Assembly: GCA_019352875.1 (NCBI GenBank) | Contig: JAAAFW010000006.1 | Coordinates: forward strand, 836,284-900,283 | Direction of reading: 5' to 3' | Source of the DNA: Pedobacter cryoconitis | GTDB lineage: Bacteria > Bacteroidota > Bacteroidia > Sphingobacteriales > Sphingobacteriaceae | DNA length: 64,000 nt | Shown: piece by piece, positions 8,204-16,876 of the stretch | How the letters are laid out: every line of letters starts with the position of its first letter | How positions within the stretch are numbered: position 1 is the stretch's first letter | Position numbers and translations under genes: made by a program | The notes under the pieces: generated by a model | Told to the model about the DNA's origin: nothing | The model's input: the letters and a program-made list of their open reading frames with translations, nothing else | Databases searched by the model: none

Positions 8204-8268
8204 TCGGGCCAAATATATTTCTATACGATAGGTGTAAAAATGATCTTTGTCATTATTCCTTAAAAATA

Positions 8269-8303
8269 AAAGCGGAGATAAGTCTCCGACCTATCCCCGC
8301 TTT
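8269..8303 (-). terminator. Orphan minus-strand terminator-like hairpin
   Basis: AAAGCGGAGATA (8269-8280) pairs with TATCCCCGCTTT (8292-8303) with one mismatch across an 11-nt loop. On the minus strand it is followed by a T-rich tail (TTTATTTTTA). No minus-strand gene precedes it, so it would end antisense transcription from the GHKL ATPase region or an unseen small RNA. Confidence 0.4.
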
Positions 8304-8493
8304 CTAAATTAACGCTCTCAGGTATATAGACGCTTTTGCATTCATTTTATTATTCTATGCCTAAAAAAAAATATTTTTTATTCTTGAAAAACGTCTTTTT
8401 TACTTTCGTACGCTACAGCTAATCAGTTTATTAGAAGCAACGGAAATGTGCTTTGAAACCATTTAATCGCAGTATTGTCGTCGGAGAGGGCTC

Positions 8494-8521
8494 TTGTAGT
8501 CTAATTATTTCTTTAATTTCG
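8494..8521 (+). promoter_or_regulatory. Weak promoter candidate for the GHKL ATPase gene
   Basis: TTG at 8494-8496 and TAATTTCG at 8514-8521 (7/8 match to TAnnTTTG) lie 24 bp before the ATG. A similar TACTTTCG occurs at 8401-8408, so the start of transcription is uncertain. The rest of 8304-8493 shows no gene that can be supported. Confidence 0.3.
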
Positions 8522-8545
8522 ACATCTCAATACGGAATCTGATTT

Positions 8546-9811
8546 ATGGCTAATAACGTTCACATTACTTCTGGTGGTATACAAAAGGTACTTAGGAACT
8601 ACAATGAAAAACAGGCAGTTGCAGAATATATATGGAATGGATTTGATGCGAAGGCAAACCAGATCAATATAGATTATTCAGCTAACAGCCTTGGGTTTAT
8701 TGATTCTCTCTCTATTTCCGACAATGGGTACGGCATAAACTTTAAACAGCTAAAACCTAAATTTGACCATTTTTATGAATCAGAAAAAGCCCTTCAACTG
8801 GCCGTTCATAAAAATCGTTCTGCCTTACATGGAAAGAATGGGGTTGGGCGTCTTACCTTTTTTAAATTTGCAGGTCAGGCAGAATGGGAAACTACTTTTA
8901 TGCTGGCAAATAAGCTGAAAAGTGGTACAATCCGTATTGACGGTTCTAATCTTAATAATTATCAGGCTGCCCCTGTTGAAGATCCAATGCATCTGCAGAC
9001 TGGTACCACGGTAAGGTTTACTAATTTGAAGATAAGTGAGGCTCTATTAGAAAAAGAAATTATTCCTTTTCTTAAAGCAGAATTTTGCTGGTTTCTGGAA
9101 CTGAATAAGAAGAAGAAATTTATTATAAAAATTAACGGTAAAAAACTGGATTATGAAGATCAGATTGCAGAACGTGCCGAAGATATTATTTACACCTTCG
9201 ACCAGAGCCGTACTTCGTTCCGTGTGAAGTTCATTCAATGGAAAGAGAATCTGCACAGGGAACTTTCTAAAGTTTATTATATCTCAGAAAAGGGGGAGGA
9301 GCTTTACAAAGATTATACTTCATTGAATAAAAAAGCAGACGATTATTTTCATAGTGTCTACATTCAGAGTGAATTCTTCACTGACTTTGATTTTAGTAAC
9401 CTGGAAGTAGAAACTCAGTTTAAGCTTTATAACAGATCTAAATCATCTGTTGAATACAGGTATCTTATTAAAGAAATACATAATCTTCTGGTAGCCAAAA
9501 GAAAGATTTTTCTCAAGGAGAATTCAGGAAAGCTACTAGACAGGTATGAAAAAGAAGGTGTAATCCAGCCTCAGGAAGGTAAAGCAAGTGGTGCTAAACA
9601 ACGGAAGTTATTACATCAGACCCTAAAAGCAATGTATGAAGCCAGACCCAAATTGTTTAGCAATCTAAGCCTGGATCAGAAGAAAACGGTTGTATCACTT
9701 GTTGACGTTCTTTTGCAGTCCAACCAAAAGAGTAAAATCAGAGCAATTCTGGAGAATATAACCGAACTGGAAACTGAGGAAAGAGCTGAATTTGATGCCT
9801 TACTTAATTAA
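8546..9811 (+). CDS. GHKL-type ATPase, apparently truncated
   Basis: A 421-residue protein with a Bergerat ATP-binding fold: N-box Glu27-x3-Asn31 (EYIWNGFDAKA), D59NGYG motif, and the lid motif HGKNGVGRLTFF near residues 95-106. This is the Hsp90/MutL/MORC-like subgroup, not a histidine kinase, as no HisKA domain is present. The last 60 residues (RPKLFSNLSLDQKKTVVSLV and following) resemble the linker that, in longer relatives I recall of about 650-700 residues, leads into a C-terminal nuclease-like or DUF4263-like half. Here the gene stops at that point and runs into the convergent cyclophilin gene. Function is unknown; a defence-related role is possible. Confidence 0.7.
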   Translation: MANNVHITSGGIQKVLRNYNEKQAVAEYIWNGFDAKANQINIDYSANSLGFIDSLSISDNGYGINFKQLKPKFDHFYESEKALQLAVHKNRSALHGKNGVGRLTFFKFAGQAEWETTFMLANKLKSGTIRIDGSNLNNYQAAPVEDPMHLQTGTTVRFTNLKISEALLEKEIIPFLKAEFCWFLELNKKKKFIIKINGKKLDYEDQIAERAEDIIYTFDQSRTSFRVKFIQWKENLHRELSKVYYISEKGEELYKDYTSLNKKADDYFHSVYIQSEFFTDFDFSNLEVETQFKLYNRSKSSVEYRYLIKEIHNLLVAKRKIFLKENSGKLLDRYEKEGVIQPQEGKASGAKQRKLLHQTLKAMYEARPKLFSNLSLDQKKTVVSLVDVLLQSNQKSKIRAILENITELETEERAEFDALLN

Positions 9812-10466
9812 GTAGCTTAGCTGCCGCTTTAGCAGTTAATACAGTGGCATTAAAAACGACCGGAACCTCCGGGAGATCATGCTTGCCTGTTTTAACCTGA
9901 TTAATGGCGTTGGCTACTTCCATACCTTTCACAATTTCTCCGAATACGGTGTAATCTCCATCCAGGCGGGGTATACCGCCTTTGGTTTTGTATGTTTCAC
10001 GCTGCTCAGGAGTGTATTTGAAGCCTTTTTTTGATTCTATTTCGTCTAATTGCGCATCTGATTGCTTTTTGCCGGCCACCAGGTAAATCTGATTTAAAAA
10101 AGAGGCTTTTTGTGCGTTATCGTCCCGACCTGCACCTAATGCCCCTTTGAAATGATACAGATCGGGGTAAAGCTCTGATTTTAACCGCTGCGGTTTTTGG
10201 TCCGGATGCTGTTTTTCTCTTTCCAGGATAGGGTCGTCCAGTTCGCCTGCCTGACTAACGAAATCTTTGATAACCCTGTTAAATAACGCAGACTTCCACC
10301 AGCCTTTGCGAATACCGCTGACCATATTGTCTCTATGCAGCGGAGTCTTGTCGTAAAGTTTGAGCAGGATATCACCTTTACTGGTCTCAAGACGTATGAA
10401 AGTAGACTGTGCAGATGCTGCTGTGGTCAGCAATAACAGGGATATGATTAATCCGGAGAACTTCAT
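9804..10466 (-). CDS. Exported peptidyl-prolyl cis-trans isomerase (cyclophilin)
   Basis: Signal peptide MKFSGLIISLLLLTTAASAQ, then a cyclophilin domain: TSKGDILLKLYDKTPLHRDN, FNRVIKDFVSQAGE (the FxRVIxxFxxQxG motif with catalytic Arg) and the late VFGEIVKGMEVANAI. An insertion relative to minimal cyclophilins lies in the middle, with KQSDAQLDEIESKKGFKY. It likely helps fold envelope proteins in the periplasm. It lies 12 bp downstream of the L,D-transpeptidase on the same strand, so the two are probably co-transcribed. Its stop overlaps the GHKL gene end by 8 bp. Confidence 0.9.
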   Translation of the reverse strand: MKFSGLIISLLLLTTAASAQSTFIRLETSKGDILLKLYDKTPLHRDNMVSGIRKGWWKSALFNRVIKDFVSQAGELDDPILEREKQHPDQKPQRLKSELYPDLYHFKGALGAGRDDNAQKASFLNQIYLVAGKKQSDAQLDEIESKKGFKYTPEQRETYKTKGGIPRLDGDYTVFGEIVKGMEVANAINQVKTGKHDLPEVPVVFNATVLTAKAAAKLLN

Positions 10467-10478
10467 AAAATTATTTTT

Positions 10479-12125
10479 CTATTGGGTTATTTTAGAATCA
10501 TTTGTACTTATAGCCTTTTGAGCGGTTTGCAATGCTGGAAATAGTAAAGCCGCCATTCTGGAATCATGACCGTATACATCATCCCTGAAGTTAAGCAGGC
10601 CATTTTTGTCTACCCAGGCAGTAAAATAAGTGATAAATACAGGCACTGGCTGTTTAACCTGAACCCAGGTTTCTTTAGATTGCTGCATAGCCTTTGTGAT
10701 TTTTTCTTTTGTCCAGGAGGGATCTTTTTCCAAAAGATATTCAGCCAGGGTTTTTGGCTGAGATAAACGAATGCAACCATGACTGAACGCACGCTTCTGT
10801 TCGGTAAAGAGAGACTTCGCAGGCGTGTCGTGAAGATAAATATTATAGGAGTTAGGAAAAAGGAATTTCACTCTGCCCAAAGAATTTGTACTGCCTGGTT
10901 TCTGACGGATGAGTGGAAGGCCGCCGCTCTTACCATATATTTCCATTTGATGCTGGGAAAGATAATTCTTATTTCTACTGATAGCAGGGAGAATTTCGGC
11001 TTTAACAATACTCGGCGGAACATTCCAGTATGGGCTGAAGACTATATTTTTAAGTGTATTGCTGAAAATAACAGTTTGGTGTGCCTCTTTTCCTACAACA
11101 ATGCCCATATTGAGTACTTCTTTGCGGTCTTCAAATATGTGTAGTTTATATTCCGGTATATTAACCAGAATCACCCTGCCCTGTGGCATAACAGGTACCC
11201 AGCGCATTCTTTCCAGGTTAATCAGAATTTGTTCGATCCGTTTCCTGACAGGGATATTAAGCGATTTGATTAAGGAGGCTGTCGGTTTGCCGGTAACTTG
11301 CTGTCCAAATTGCTGTTGTGCAAGCCGTAGTGCCGTGTCTATCGCAGGAGTGTATAAGTCGCTGGAGTCTGCAGGATCCAACGCGCCAAAAGCGGCAAGC
11401 CGGTTTTTTAGTGCAGCTATTACTACTGAAGAATCGCCCGTCTTTAACTTTTGCAGAGCGGCCAGTTCCAGATCCGGCCATGATTTTTTCTTGGCGATCG
11501 CAGACCAGCGGGACAATTCTTTGTTTAAAGTCACGTAGTAAGAATTTAACGGTGCATTTCCATCAGTATCTTTTCCATTGTTTTTGACCAGTGAGTCCAG
11601 CACTGCGACTGCATCTATTTTTTTGCGCGGAATATACCATTGTAATTTTGCAGGATCCACTTTGCCGGCATAGGCATCGGTAATGAAGTTAAAAAAATGG
11701 GTGGTCAGATTAAATTCCAGCAGAGTCAGGCTGGTGTCTGCATGTTTAATCAAAGTGTCTTTGGTTAGCAGGTGATCTATGCGGGCCTGGAGGCTTTTAA
11801 GTGCAGCTGTGCTATCGCCGTTAGAACTTCTGAAATGTTTATCCAGATCATACAGGACTTTGGTTTGTTCTGCCAGTCCTTTTTCGGAAAACCAGGCAAA
11901 CTGGAAGTTCCTGCTGTTATAAAAGTTTCGCATCCGGTTTGCAGCACTGTCATCCAGTTGTTGATTGCTGATGAATTTTTCCATATCCAGACTGTCTGCA
12001 TACAGTTTGGTAACCGCATTTACAGGAGTGATGCTGGTATCTCTGATCACTTTGTTTTCCGGCTTCTGCTGACATTGTATAAACAGAAATAATAGGGGGG
12101 CAATAGCAATAAATTTTATTCTCAT
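10479..12125 (-). CDS. L,D-transpeptidase of the YcbB type
   Basis: Lipoprotein-like start MRIKFIAIAPLLFLFIQC (from ATG 12125; the open frame reaches 12161). A long N-terminal scaffold follows, then a peptidoglycan-binding-like segment around DTALRLAQQQFGQQVTG, and the YkuD catalytic domain with IYLHDTPAKSLF and AFSHGCIRLSQP, whose Cys is the nucleophile. This matches the large YcbB/LdtD class of about 550-600 residues, which forms 3-3 crosslinks in peptidoglycan. The cyclophilin gene follows after 12 bp. Long open frames on the opposite strand are shadows. Confidence 0.9.
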   Translation of the reverse strand: MRIKFIAIAPLLFLFIQCQQKPENKVIRDTSITPVNAVTKLYADSLDMEKFISNQQLDDSAANRMRNFYNSRNFQFAWFSEKGLAEQTKVLYDLDKHFRSSNGDSTAALKSLQARIDHLLTKDTLIKHADTSLTLLEFNLTTHFFNFITDAYAGKVDPAKLQWYIPRKKIDAVAVLDSLVKNNGKDTDGNAPLNSYYVTLNKELSRWSAIAKKKSWPDLELAALQKLKTGDSSVVIAALKNRLAAFGALDPADSSDLYTPAIDTALRLAQQQFGQQVTGKPTASLIKSLNIPVRKRIEQILINLERMRWVPVMPQGRVILVNIPEYKLHIFEDRKEVLNMGIVVGKEAHQTVIFSNTLKNIVFSPYWNVPPSIVKAEILPAISRNKNYLSQHQMEIYGKSGGLPLIRQKPGSTNSLGRVKFLFPNSYNIYLHDTPAKSLFTEQKRAFSHGCIRLSQPKTLAEYLLEKDPSWTKEKITKAMQQSKETWVQVKQPVPVFITYFTAWVDKNGLLNFRDDVYGHDSRMAALLFPALQTAQKAISTNDSKITQ

Positions 12126-12211
12126 CGTGCTCAATATACTGAATTTCAATAAAAATGACATTTTTAATCACATTTTAATGGGCTATTTTAAACTGTATGT
12201 TAAGCAAATAT

Positions 12212-12219
12212 TATCTTTG
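12212..12219 (+). promoter_or_regulatory. Perfect -7 promoter element for the PAP2-like gene
   Basis: TATCTTTG is an exact TAnnTTTG match 15 bp before the ATG at 12235. It supports that start and implies a very short leader. No good -33 TTTG was seen. Confidence 0.5.
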
Positions 12220-12234
12220 ACCACACAAAATAAC

Positions 12235-12855
12235 ATGCAATCTAAACAAGCCGCCTGGCGCTTTGCCTGGGACATTCCTGCGTTTCGTGTGAAATTAGTA
12301 TCCGGCTTGCTCTGCATGGCCGTTATTATCTTCTATTTACACGATTTTTTTCAGTTTATACAAAGTAGAAATGGATTGATTTTACATGATTCAATCCTGC
12401 GTGCGATACCTGCAAAAGATGTGTCTGCATTGATTTTTTTAATACTTTATCCGGTTAGCGGATATTTATTCTGGAGGATAAGGAAAAATTCGAAGTTGTG
12501 TATTACCGCACTCTGGGGCTATATTTTTCTATGTGTGGGTAGAATGATCACGATATCGCTGATACCACTGAACCCACCGGTCGGTCTGATTCATCTGAGT
12601 GATCCATTTTCTGTTATATTTTATGGTGATAACTTGATTACCAAAGATTTATTCTTCTCTGGGCATACTGCCACCATAGTGCTGATAGGTCTTTGCCTGG
12701 AAGGGAAAACGGAAAAATATATTGTTTTTACAGCAGCTGTAGTACTTGGGGTTCTGTTGCTGGTACAGCATATCCATTATACTGCTGATGTAATTGCAGC
12801 ACCCTTTTTTAGCTATCTGTTCTGGTATTTGGGTAAAACAGTTGCTAAGATATAG
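12235..12855 (+). CDS. PAP2-like integral membrane phosphatase
   Basis: A 206-residue membrane protein with about five to six hydrophobic helices. It carries the two histidine motifs of PAP2-type enzymes of the sphingomyelin-synthase-related branch: LFFSGHTATIVL and HIHYTADVIAAPFF. Such enzymes transfer or hydrolyse lipid phosphate groups at the membrane. The ATG at 12235 was chosen over the GTG at 12127 because a perfect -7 element lies between them and the extra residues are not conserved-looking. It is divergent from the L,D-transpeptidase. The lipid substrate is unknown. Confidence 0.75.
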   Translation: MQSKQAAWRFAWDIPAFRVKLVSGLLCMAVIIFYLHDFFQFIQSRNGLILHDSILRAIPAKDVSALIFLILYPVSGYLFWRIRKNSKLCITALWGYIFLCVGRMITISLIPLNPPVGLIHLSDPFSVIFYGDNLITKDLFFSGHTATIVLIGLCLEGKTEKYIVFTAAVVLGVLLLVQHIHYTADVIAAPFFSYLFWYLGKTVAKI

Positions 12856-12937
12856 GCTGATAATCCTTAGTTTTGCCCTTTCTTTTTAAATTATTTTACA
12901 TTAAACCCTGTTTCAGGGATTCCCATCCGAACTGATT

Positions 12938-14398
12938 ATGGAATTGAAAAATTTAGAGCCCCAGCAGATCTGGCAGCATTTCATTGCGTTAAACGCAGTG
13001 CCCAGAGCGTCAAAAAAAGAGGAGCGTGTGATTGCTTTTATGCAAGACTTTGGCCTGTCTTTAGGACTGGACACCAGAACAGATAAAACCGGAAACGTAA
13101 TAATTCTTAAACCTGCAACTGCAGGTATGGAAGACCGAAAGACGGTTATTTTACAGTCCCATCTAGATATGGTACATCAAAAGAACAGCGATACTGTTTT
13201 TGATTTTGACCAGGATGGAATCCGGATGTATCTTGATGGTGACTGGGTTAAAGCAGAAGGAACCACACTGGGTGCCGATAACGGTATTGGTGTGGCTGCA
13301 ATAATGGGGCTGCTTGCAGCGAAAGATATTGCACATCCTGCATTGGAGGCTATGTTTACTATAGATGAAGAAACCGGAATGACCGGTGCAAAGAATCTGG
13401 ATCCGATTAATTTTACTGGGAAAATCCTTTTAAATCTGGATACAGAAGAAGATGATGAACTGACGATCGGATGCGCAGGTGGAATTGACACCAACACACT
13501 CCTGAGCCTTCAAACTGAGGGTTTTCCAACAGATTATGCAGCGCTGGAAGTTAAAATTTCCGGTTTGACCGGCGGGCATTCCGGTATGGATATCCATAAA
13601 GGACGGGCGAATGCCAACAAATTGATTACCCGTCTGATTAAAGCAGTATCTCTGCAGTTCCCTTTACAGTTGTCAGTATTGGATGGCGGCAGTCTGAGAA
13701 ATGCGATTCCCAGAGAAGCGCTTGGGATTTTCATTTTGCCTGCATCTTCATTGGCACAGGCACTTGACTTTATCGAAGCCTATGTGTTGACATTAAAAAC
13801 AGAATATCAGGCAATCGAAACCGCTATGCAAATTGTTGCCAGGCAAACTACTGCTCCAGAGCAGGTTTTCAGTCTTAAAGACACCAATCAGATTTTGAAT
13901 GCGCTATATGCGGTTCCAAATGGTGTTTTTAGAATGAGCCCTGATATTGATGGTTTAGTAGAAGCATCCAGTAATCTGGCCAGGGTAATTCTGAAAGACG
14001 GTGAATTTATCACAAAATCATTGCAGAGAAGTAGTGTAGAGAGTACTAAAGACGACGTGTCTGCTGCTGTGAGAGCGGCATTTGAAAGTATTGGTGCAGT
14101 GGTTAGTCAATCCGGGGATTATCCCGGCTGGAAGCCAGACGCCGACTCCGATATTCTCAGGTTAATGACTAATTTATACGAGCAGAATTTTGGTAAAGCA
14201 CCTAAAGTTGAAGCTTGCCATGCAGGTTTGGAATGCGGTATCCTTGGCGGGCATTTTCCTGAAATGGATATGATTTCTTTTGGTCCGACCATTCGCGGTG
14301 CGCATTCACCAGATGAAAGAGTACAGATTTCTTCCGTACAGAAATTCTGGTCCTACCTGCTGAATGTGCTGAAAGAAATTCCAAAACAGACGAAATAA
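12938..14398 (+). CDS. pepD: Aminoacyl-histidine dipeptidase (Xaa-His dipeptidase)
   Basis: A 486-residue M20-family metallopeptidase of the PepD type. Metal-site motifs are ILQSHLDMVHQK (His-Asp), TTLGADNGIGVA (bridging Asp), FTIDEETGMTGA (catalytic Glu pair), NLDTEEDDELTIGCAGG and ECGILGGHFP near the C-terminus. A dimerisation/lid domain with KISGLTGGHSGMDIHKGRAN sits between. It cleaves dipeptides such as Xaa-His in the cytoplasm. Length and motif order are normal. It is a separate unit from fabV, which starts 40 bp downstream. Confidence 0.93.
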   Translation: MELKNLEPQQIWQHFIALNAVPRASKKEERVIAFMQDFGLSLGLDTRTDKTGNVIILKPATAGMEDRKTVILQSHLDMVHQKNSDTVFDFDQDGIRMYLDGDWVKAEGTTLGADNGIGVAAIMGLLAAKDIAHPALEAMFTIDEETGMTGAKNLDPINFTGKILLNLDTEEDDELTIGCAGGIDTNTLLSLQTEGFPTDYAALEVKISGLTGGHSGMDIHKGRANANKLITRLIKAVSLQFPLQLSVLDGGSLRNAIPREALGIFILPASSLAQALDFIEAYVLTLKTEYQAIETAMQIVARQTTAPEQVFSLKDTNQILNALYAVPNGVFRMSPDIDGLVEASSNLARVILKDGEFITKSLQRSSVESTKDDVSAAVRAAFESIGAVVSQSGDYPGWKPDADSDILRLMTNLYEQNFGKAPKVEACHAGLECGILGGHFPEMDMISFGPTIRGAHSPDERVQISSVQKFWSYLLNVLKEIPKQTK

Positions 14399-14438
14399 AA
14401 AAAGAATACCTATTTTAGACCTCTTTAAAACAAGATTT

Positions 14439-15632
14439 ATGATTATTGCACCAAGAATACGTGGATTTATCTGCCTGACTGCGCATCCTGAAGGATGCGA
14501 ACAAAACGTTGTCAATCAAATCAATTACGTTAAATCAAAAGGAGCTATTGCTGGCCCGAAAAGGGTACTTGTAATCGGCGCATCTACAGGTTTTGGACTT
14601 TCTTCCAGAATTACAAGTGCTTTTGGATCTGAGGCATCCACAATTGGCGTGTATTTCGAAAAACCACCTGCTCCGGGTAAAACAGCTTCACCAGGTTGGT
14701 ATAACACGGCGGCATTTGAGAAAAAAGCCCATGAAGCCGGTCTATATGCTAAGAGTATTAATGGAGATGCCTTTTCTGATGAAATCAAAAAACAAACATT
14801 AGACCTGATTAAAGCGGATCTTGGTCAGATAGACCTGATTATTTACAGTCTTGCTTCACCAAGAAGAGTTCATCCTAAAACTGGTGTTGTACATAATTCT
14901 GTACTGAAACCAATTGGTCAGGTATTTAGTAATAAAACGGTAGACTTCCATACAGGAGTCGTTTCCGAAATTTCTATTCAGCCTGCAAATGAAGAGGAAA
15001 TAGAAAATACAATTGCAGTAATGGGCGGAGAGGACTGGGCTTTTTGGATTGATGCGCTTAAAGACGCCGATTTACTCGCTCCGGGTGCAACCACAGTTGC
15101 CTATTCTTATATCGGTCCATCTTTAACCGAAGCAGTTTACCGTAAAGGAACTATCGGCCGCGCTAAAGATCATCTGGAAGCAACAGCCTTTAAAATTGCT
15201 GATCAATTGAAAGAGATTGGCGGAAATGCGTACGTGTCCGTAAATAAAGGTCTGGTTACACAAGCCAGTTCAGCTATCCCTATAATTCCACTTTATATTT
15301 CATTACTTTATAAAGTGATGAAAGCAGAAGGGGTACATGAAGGGTGTATTGAGCAGATACAGCGTTTATATAGCGAAAGACTATTTACAGGATCAGATGT
15401 GCCCGTTGATAATAAAGGAAGAATTCGCATCGACGATTTGGAAATGCGTCAGGATATTCAGGATAAGGTTTCGGCGCTGTGGATAGAAGCAACCACTGAC
15501 ACTCTTCCTGAATTAGGTGATCTTGCTGGCTACAAAAAAGACTTCCTGAATTTATTTGGATTTGATGTTGCCGGTATAAATTACGACAGCGAAGTGAATG
15601 AAGTAGTAGAAATTCCGGGACTGGTTTCTTAA
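14439..15632 (+). CDS. fabV: Trans-2-enoyl-ACP/CoA reductase, FabV type
   Basis: A 397-residue single-domain enoyl reductase that catalyses the last step of fatty-acid elongation using NADH. N-terminal MIIAPRIRGFICLTAHPEGC is a FabV hallmark. The nucleotide site is VLVIGASTGFGLSSRI, and the active pair is Tyr234-x8-Lys243 in AYSYIGPSLTEAVYRKG, the extended spacing specific to FabV. FabV enzymes are commonly insensitive or weakly sensitive to triclosan. A strong hairpin follows the stop. Confidence 0.96.
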   Translation: MIIAPRIRGFICLTAHPEGCEQNVVNQINYVKSKGAIAGPKRVLVIGASTGFGLSSRITSAFGSEASTIGVYFEKPPAPGKTASPGWYNTAAFEKKAHEAGLYAKSINGDAFSDEIKKQTLDLIKADLGQIDLIIYSLASPRRVHPKTGVVHNSVLKPIGQVFSNKTVDFHTGVVSEISIQPANEEEIENTIAVMGGEDWAFWIDALKDADLLAPGATTVAYSYIGPSLTEAVYRKGTIGRAKDHLEATAFKIADQLKEIGGNAYVSVNKGLVTQASSAIPIIPLYISLLYKVMKAEGVHEGCIEQIQRLYSERLFTGSDVPVDNKGRIRIDDLEMRQDIQDKVSALWIEATTDTLPELGDLAGYKKDFLNLFGFDVAGINYDSEVNEVVEIPGLVS

Positions 15633-15648
15633 TCACCTCACATAAAAT

Positions 15649-15689
15649 AACAAGAAAAGCCTGTGACAGATTCACAGGCTTTTCTTGTT
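15649..15689. terminator. Bidirectional terminator between fabV and the DUF2383 gene
   Basis: Perfect 17-bp arms (15649-15665 and 15673-15689) with a 7-nt loop. The A-rich outer arm on one side and T-rich on the other let it serve both converging genes. The arm core AACAAGAAAAGCCTG resembles that of the hairpin at 46609. Confidence 0.8.
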
Positions 15690-15727
15690 TATTAGTTTAC
15701 CAGCTGAATGAGCTGTTCTGCGGCCAT

Positions 15728-16183
15728 TTAAGCCGTGCGCTGGCTAAGTAGTGTCTCAATTTCTTTAAGTGCATCCAGGATACCGGTACGTTGTTCCTGA
15801 AGTAAAGGTAGATGATCGACATGGTCCTGACGATCTTTAATTACATCATCATATTTTTCCAATGCCGCTTTCTCTCCCGTAACCACTGCCTCCAGGATTG
15901 CAGTATCTTCTTTGCTGCTTAGTGCTTGCTTAATATCTATCCATGTTCTGTGCAGAGCCCCAAGGATACCTCCGCTTTCATTTTCAGATTCTCCTCCGTG
16001 TGTAAGGATATGCGTTTTTAATTGTTCTGCATATGCGGCACGTTGCGCTGCATATTTGAGAAATACGCCTTGTAATTCAATTTTGTCTGTGGCTTCACTT
16101 GCGGATTGGTAACCTTCTTTACCATCATTTAAAATCGCTATCAGACCTTGAAGGTCACTTATAATTTGCTGTTTATTTTCCAT
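15728..16183 (-). CDS. DUF2383 (PA2169-type) four-helix-bundle protein
   Basis: A 151-residue, almost wholly helical acidic protein: LQGLIAILNDGKEGYQSASE, FLKYAAQRAAYAEQLKTHI, then TWIDIKQALSSKEDTAILEA with VTGEKAALEKYDDV. This pattern fits the DUF2383/PA2169 ferritin-like bundle family. No signal peptide is present, so it should be cytoplasmic. Such proteins are often linked to general stress, but no activity is established. It converges on fabV across a shared terminator. Confidence 0.85.
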   Translation of the reverse strand: MENKQQIISDLQGLIAILNDGKEGYQSASEATDKIELQGVFLKYAAQRAAYAEQLKTHILTHGGESENESGGILGALHRTWIDIKQALSSKEDTAILEAVVTGEKAALEKYDDVIKDRQDHVDHLPLLQEQRTGILDALKEIETLLSQRTA

Positions 16184-16574
16184 ATTCTGATATGTTGTTT
16201 GTGTCTGTTCCTATAACCAGAACAGGGTTGAAATGTTTTAATAAAAGCGACGAATAAGGCCGGTTTTCGGCTGTCTTCAGGACGAATGTAGCTGCTCGGT
16301 TAAGAAGCGTAAATGCTTCCTTTTTAAACGCTGTATTTAATTGATTATACGTTTTATTGATGATGCTTCAGGATTTTGTTTAAAACCTGTGTGTGCTGTA
16401 ACGATTGGGTTTTCTAAAGTTCTTCGATCGAAATAATTCGGTTAATCCAGGTGGAATTTTGGACCTCTGTTTATCGGGATTAATCATAAGCTGATTTTTT
16501 TGAAATTAGATGTAAGTTTATTTTACTGAAAATCAGATTATTGCTGTGCTTATTTAAAGTTTAAAAGAATGACA

Positions 16575-16606
16575 TTTGGTCAGGTTCATGAAATCTACTA
16601 CTTTTG
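16575..16606 (+). promoter_or_regulatory. Consensus promoter of dnaA
   Basis: TTTG at 16575-16578 and TACTTTTG at 16599-16606 match both Bacteroidota promoter elements exactly, with 20 bp between them. Transcription would start near 16613 and give a leader of about 260 nt. Confidence 0.7.
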
Positions 16607-16673
16607 TATGAGTTAAAACGGGCACGGTTTTTACTGTAATACCGGAGATGGGATTGATCTTCAAAATTCAAAG

Positions 16674-16713
16674 TTATTCACAGCAGTTTTTCAATGTTGA
16701 TAACTTATCCACA
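16674..16713. promoter_or_regulatory. Cluster of three DnaA boxes
   Basis: TTATCCACA at 16705-16713 is an exact consensus DnaA box. TTATTCACA at 16674-16682 and TGTTGATAA at 16695-16703 (reverse strand) each differ by one base. They lie downstream of the dnaA promoter. Confidence 0.65.
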
Positions 16714-16819
16714 AAAACAACGAATTTCTATACTGTATTCGTTTGCCTGTTAACGACTTACAAAATAGCTCAGTTTTTATGTTTTTTTGTTGGTATTTTT
16801 TGTGATCTTCGCATCCCAA

Positions 16820-16847
16820 AACGACGCACCGTACGTCCGTTTTTTTT
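16820..16847 (+). promoter_or_regulatory. Possible attenuator in the dnaA leader
   Basis: AACGACG pairs imperfectly with CGTCCGTT across a 7-nt loop, and eight T residues follow (16840-16847), 30 bp before the dnaA ATG. The stem is short with a bulge, so termination here is uncertain. Confidence 0.25.
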
Positions 16848-16876
16848 AAGACCCGACAAACAAATTTATTTGAACT

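Larger units (their letters stand above)
16184..16876. other. dnaA upstream region, possible oriC
   Basis: This 693-bp gene-free stretch has three parts. 16184-16574 holds no supported gene, only a weak hairpin GAAGC/GCTTC near 16310. 16575-16606 is a consensus promoter. The dnaA leader of about 260 nt carries clustered DnaA boxes (16674-16713), then T-rich sequence around 16770-16803 that could unwind. The arrangement of boxes beside an AT-rich stretch next to dnaA resembles a replication origin, but the same boxes could simply autoregulate dnaA. Confidence 0.4.

Noticed and set aside
8357..8422. 21-codon frame MPKKKYFLFLKNVFFTFVRY upstream of the GHKL gene
   Set aside because: It lies in A/T-rich sequence where such frames arise by chance, has no ribosome-binding support, and no partner was found.
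11059..11538. 159-codon frame on the plus strand
   Set aside because: It is antisense to the well-supported L,D-transpeptidase gene and has no recognisable protein features.
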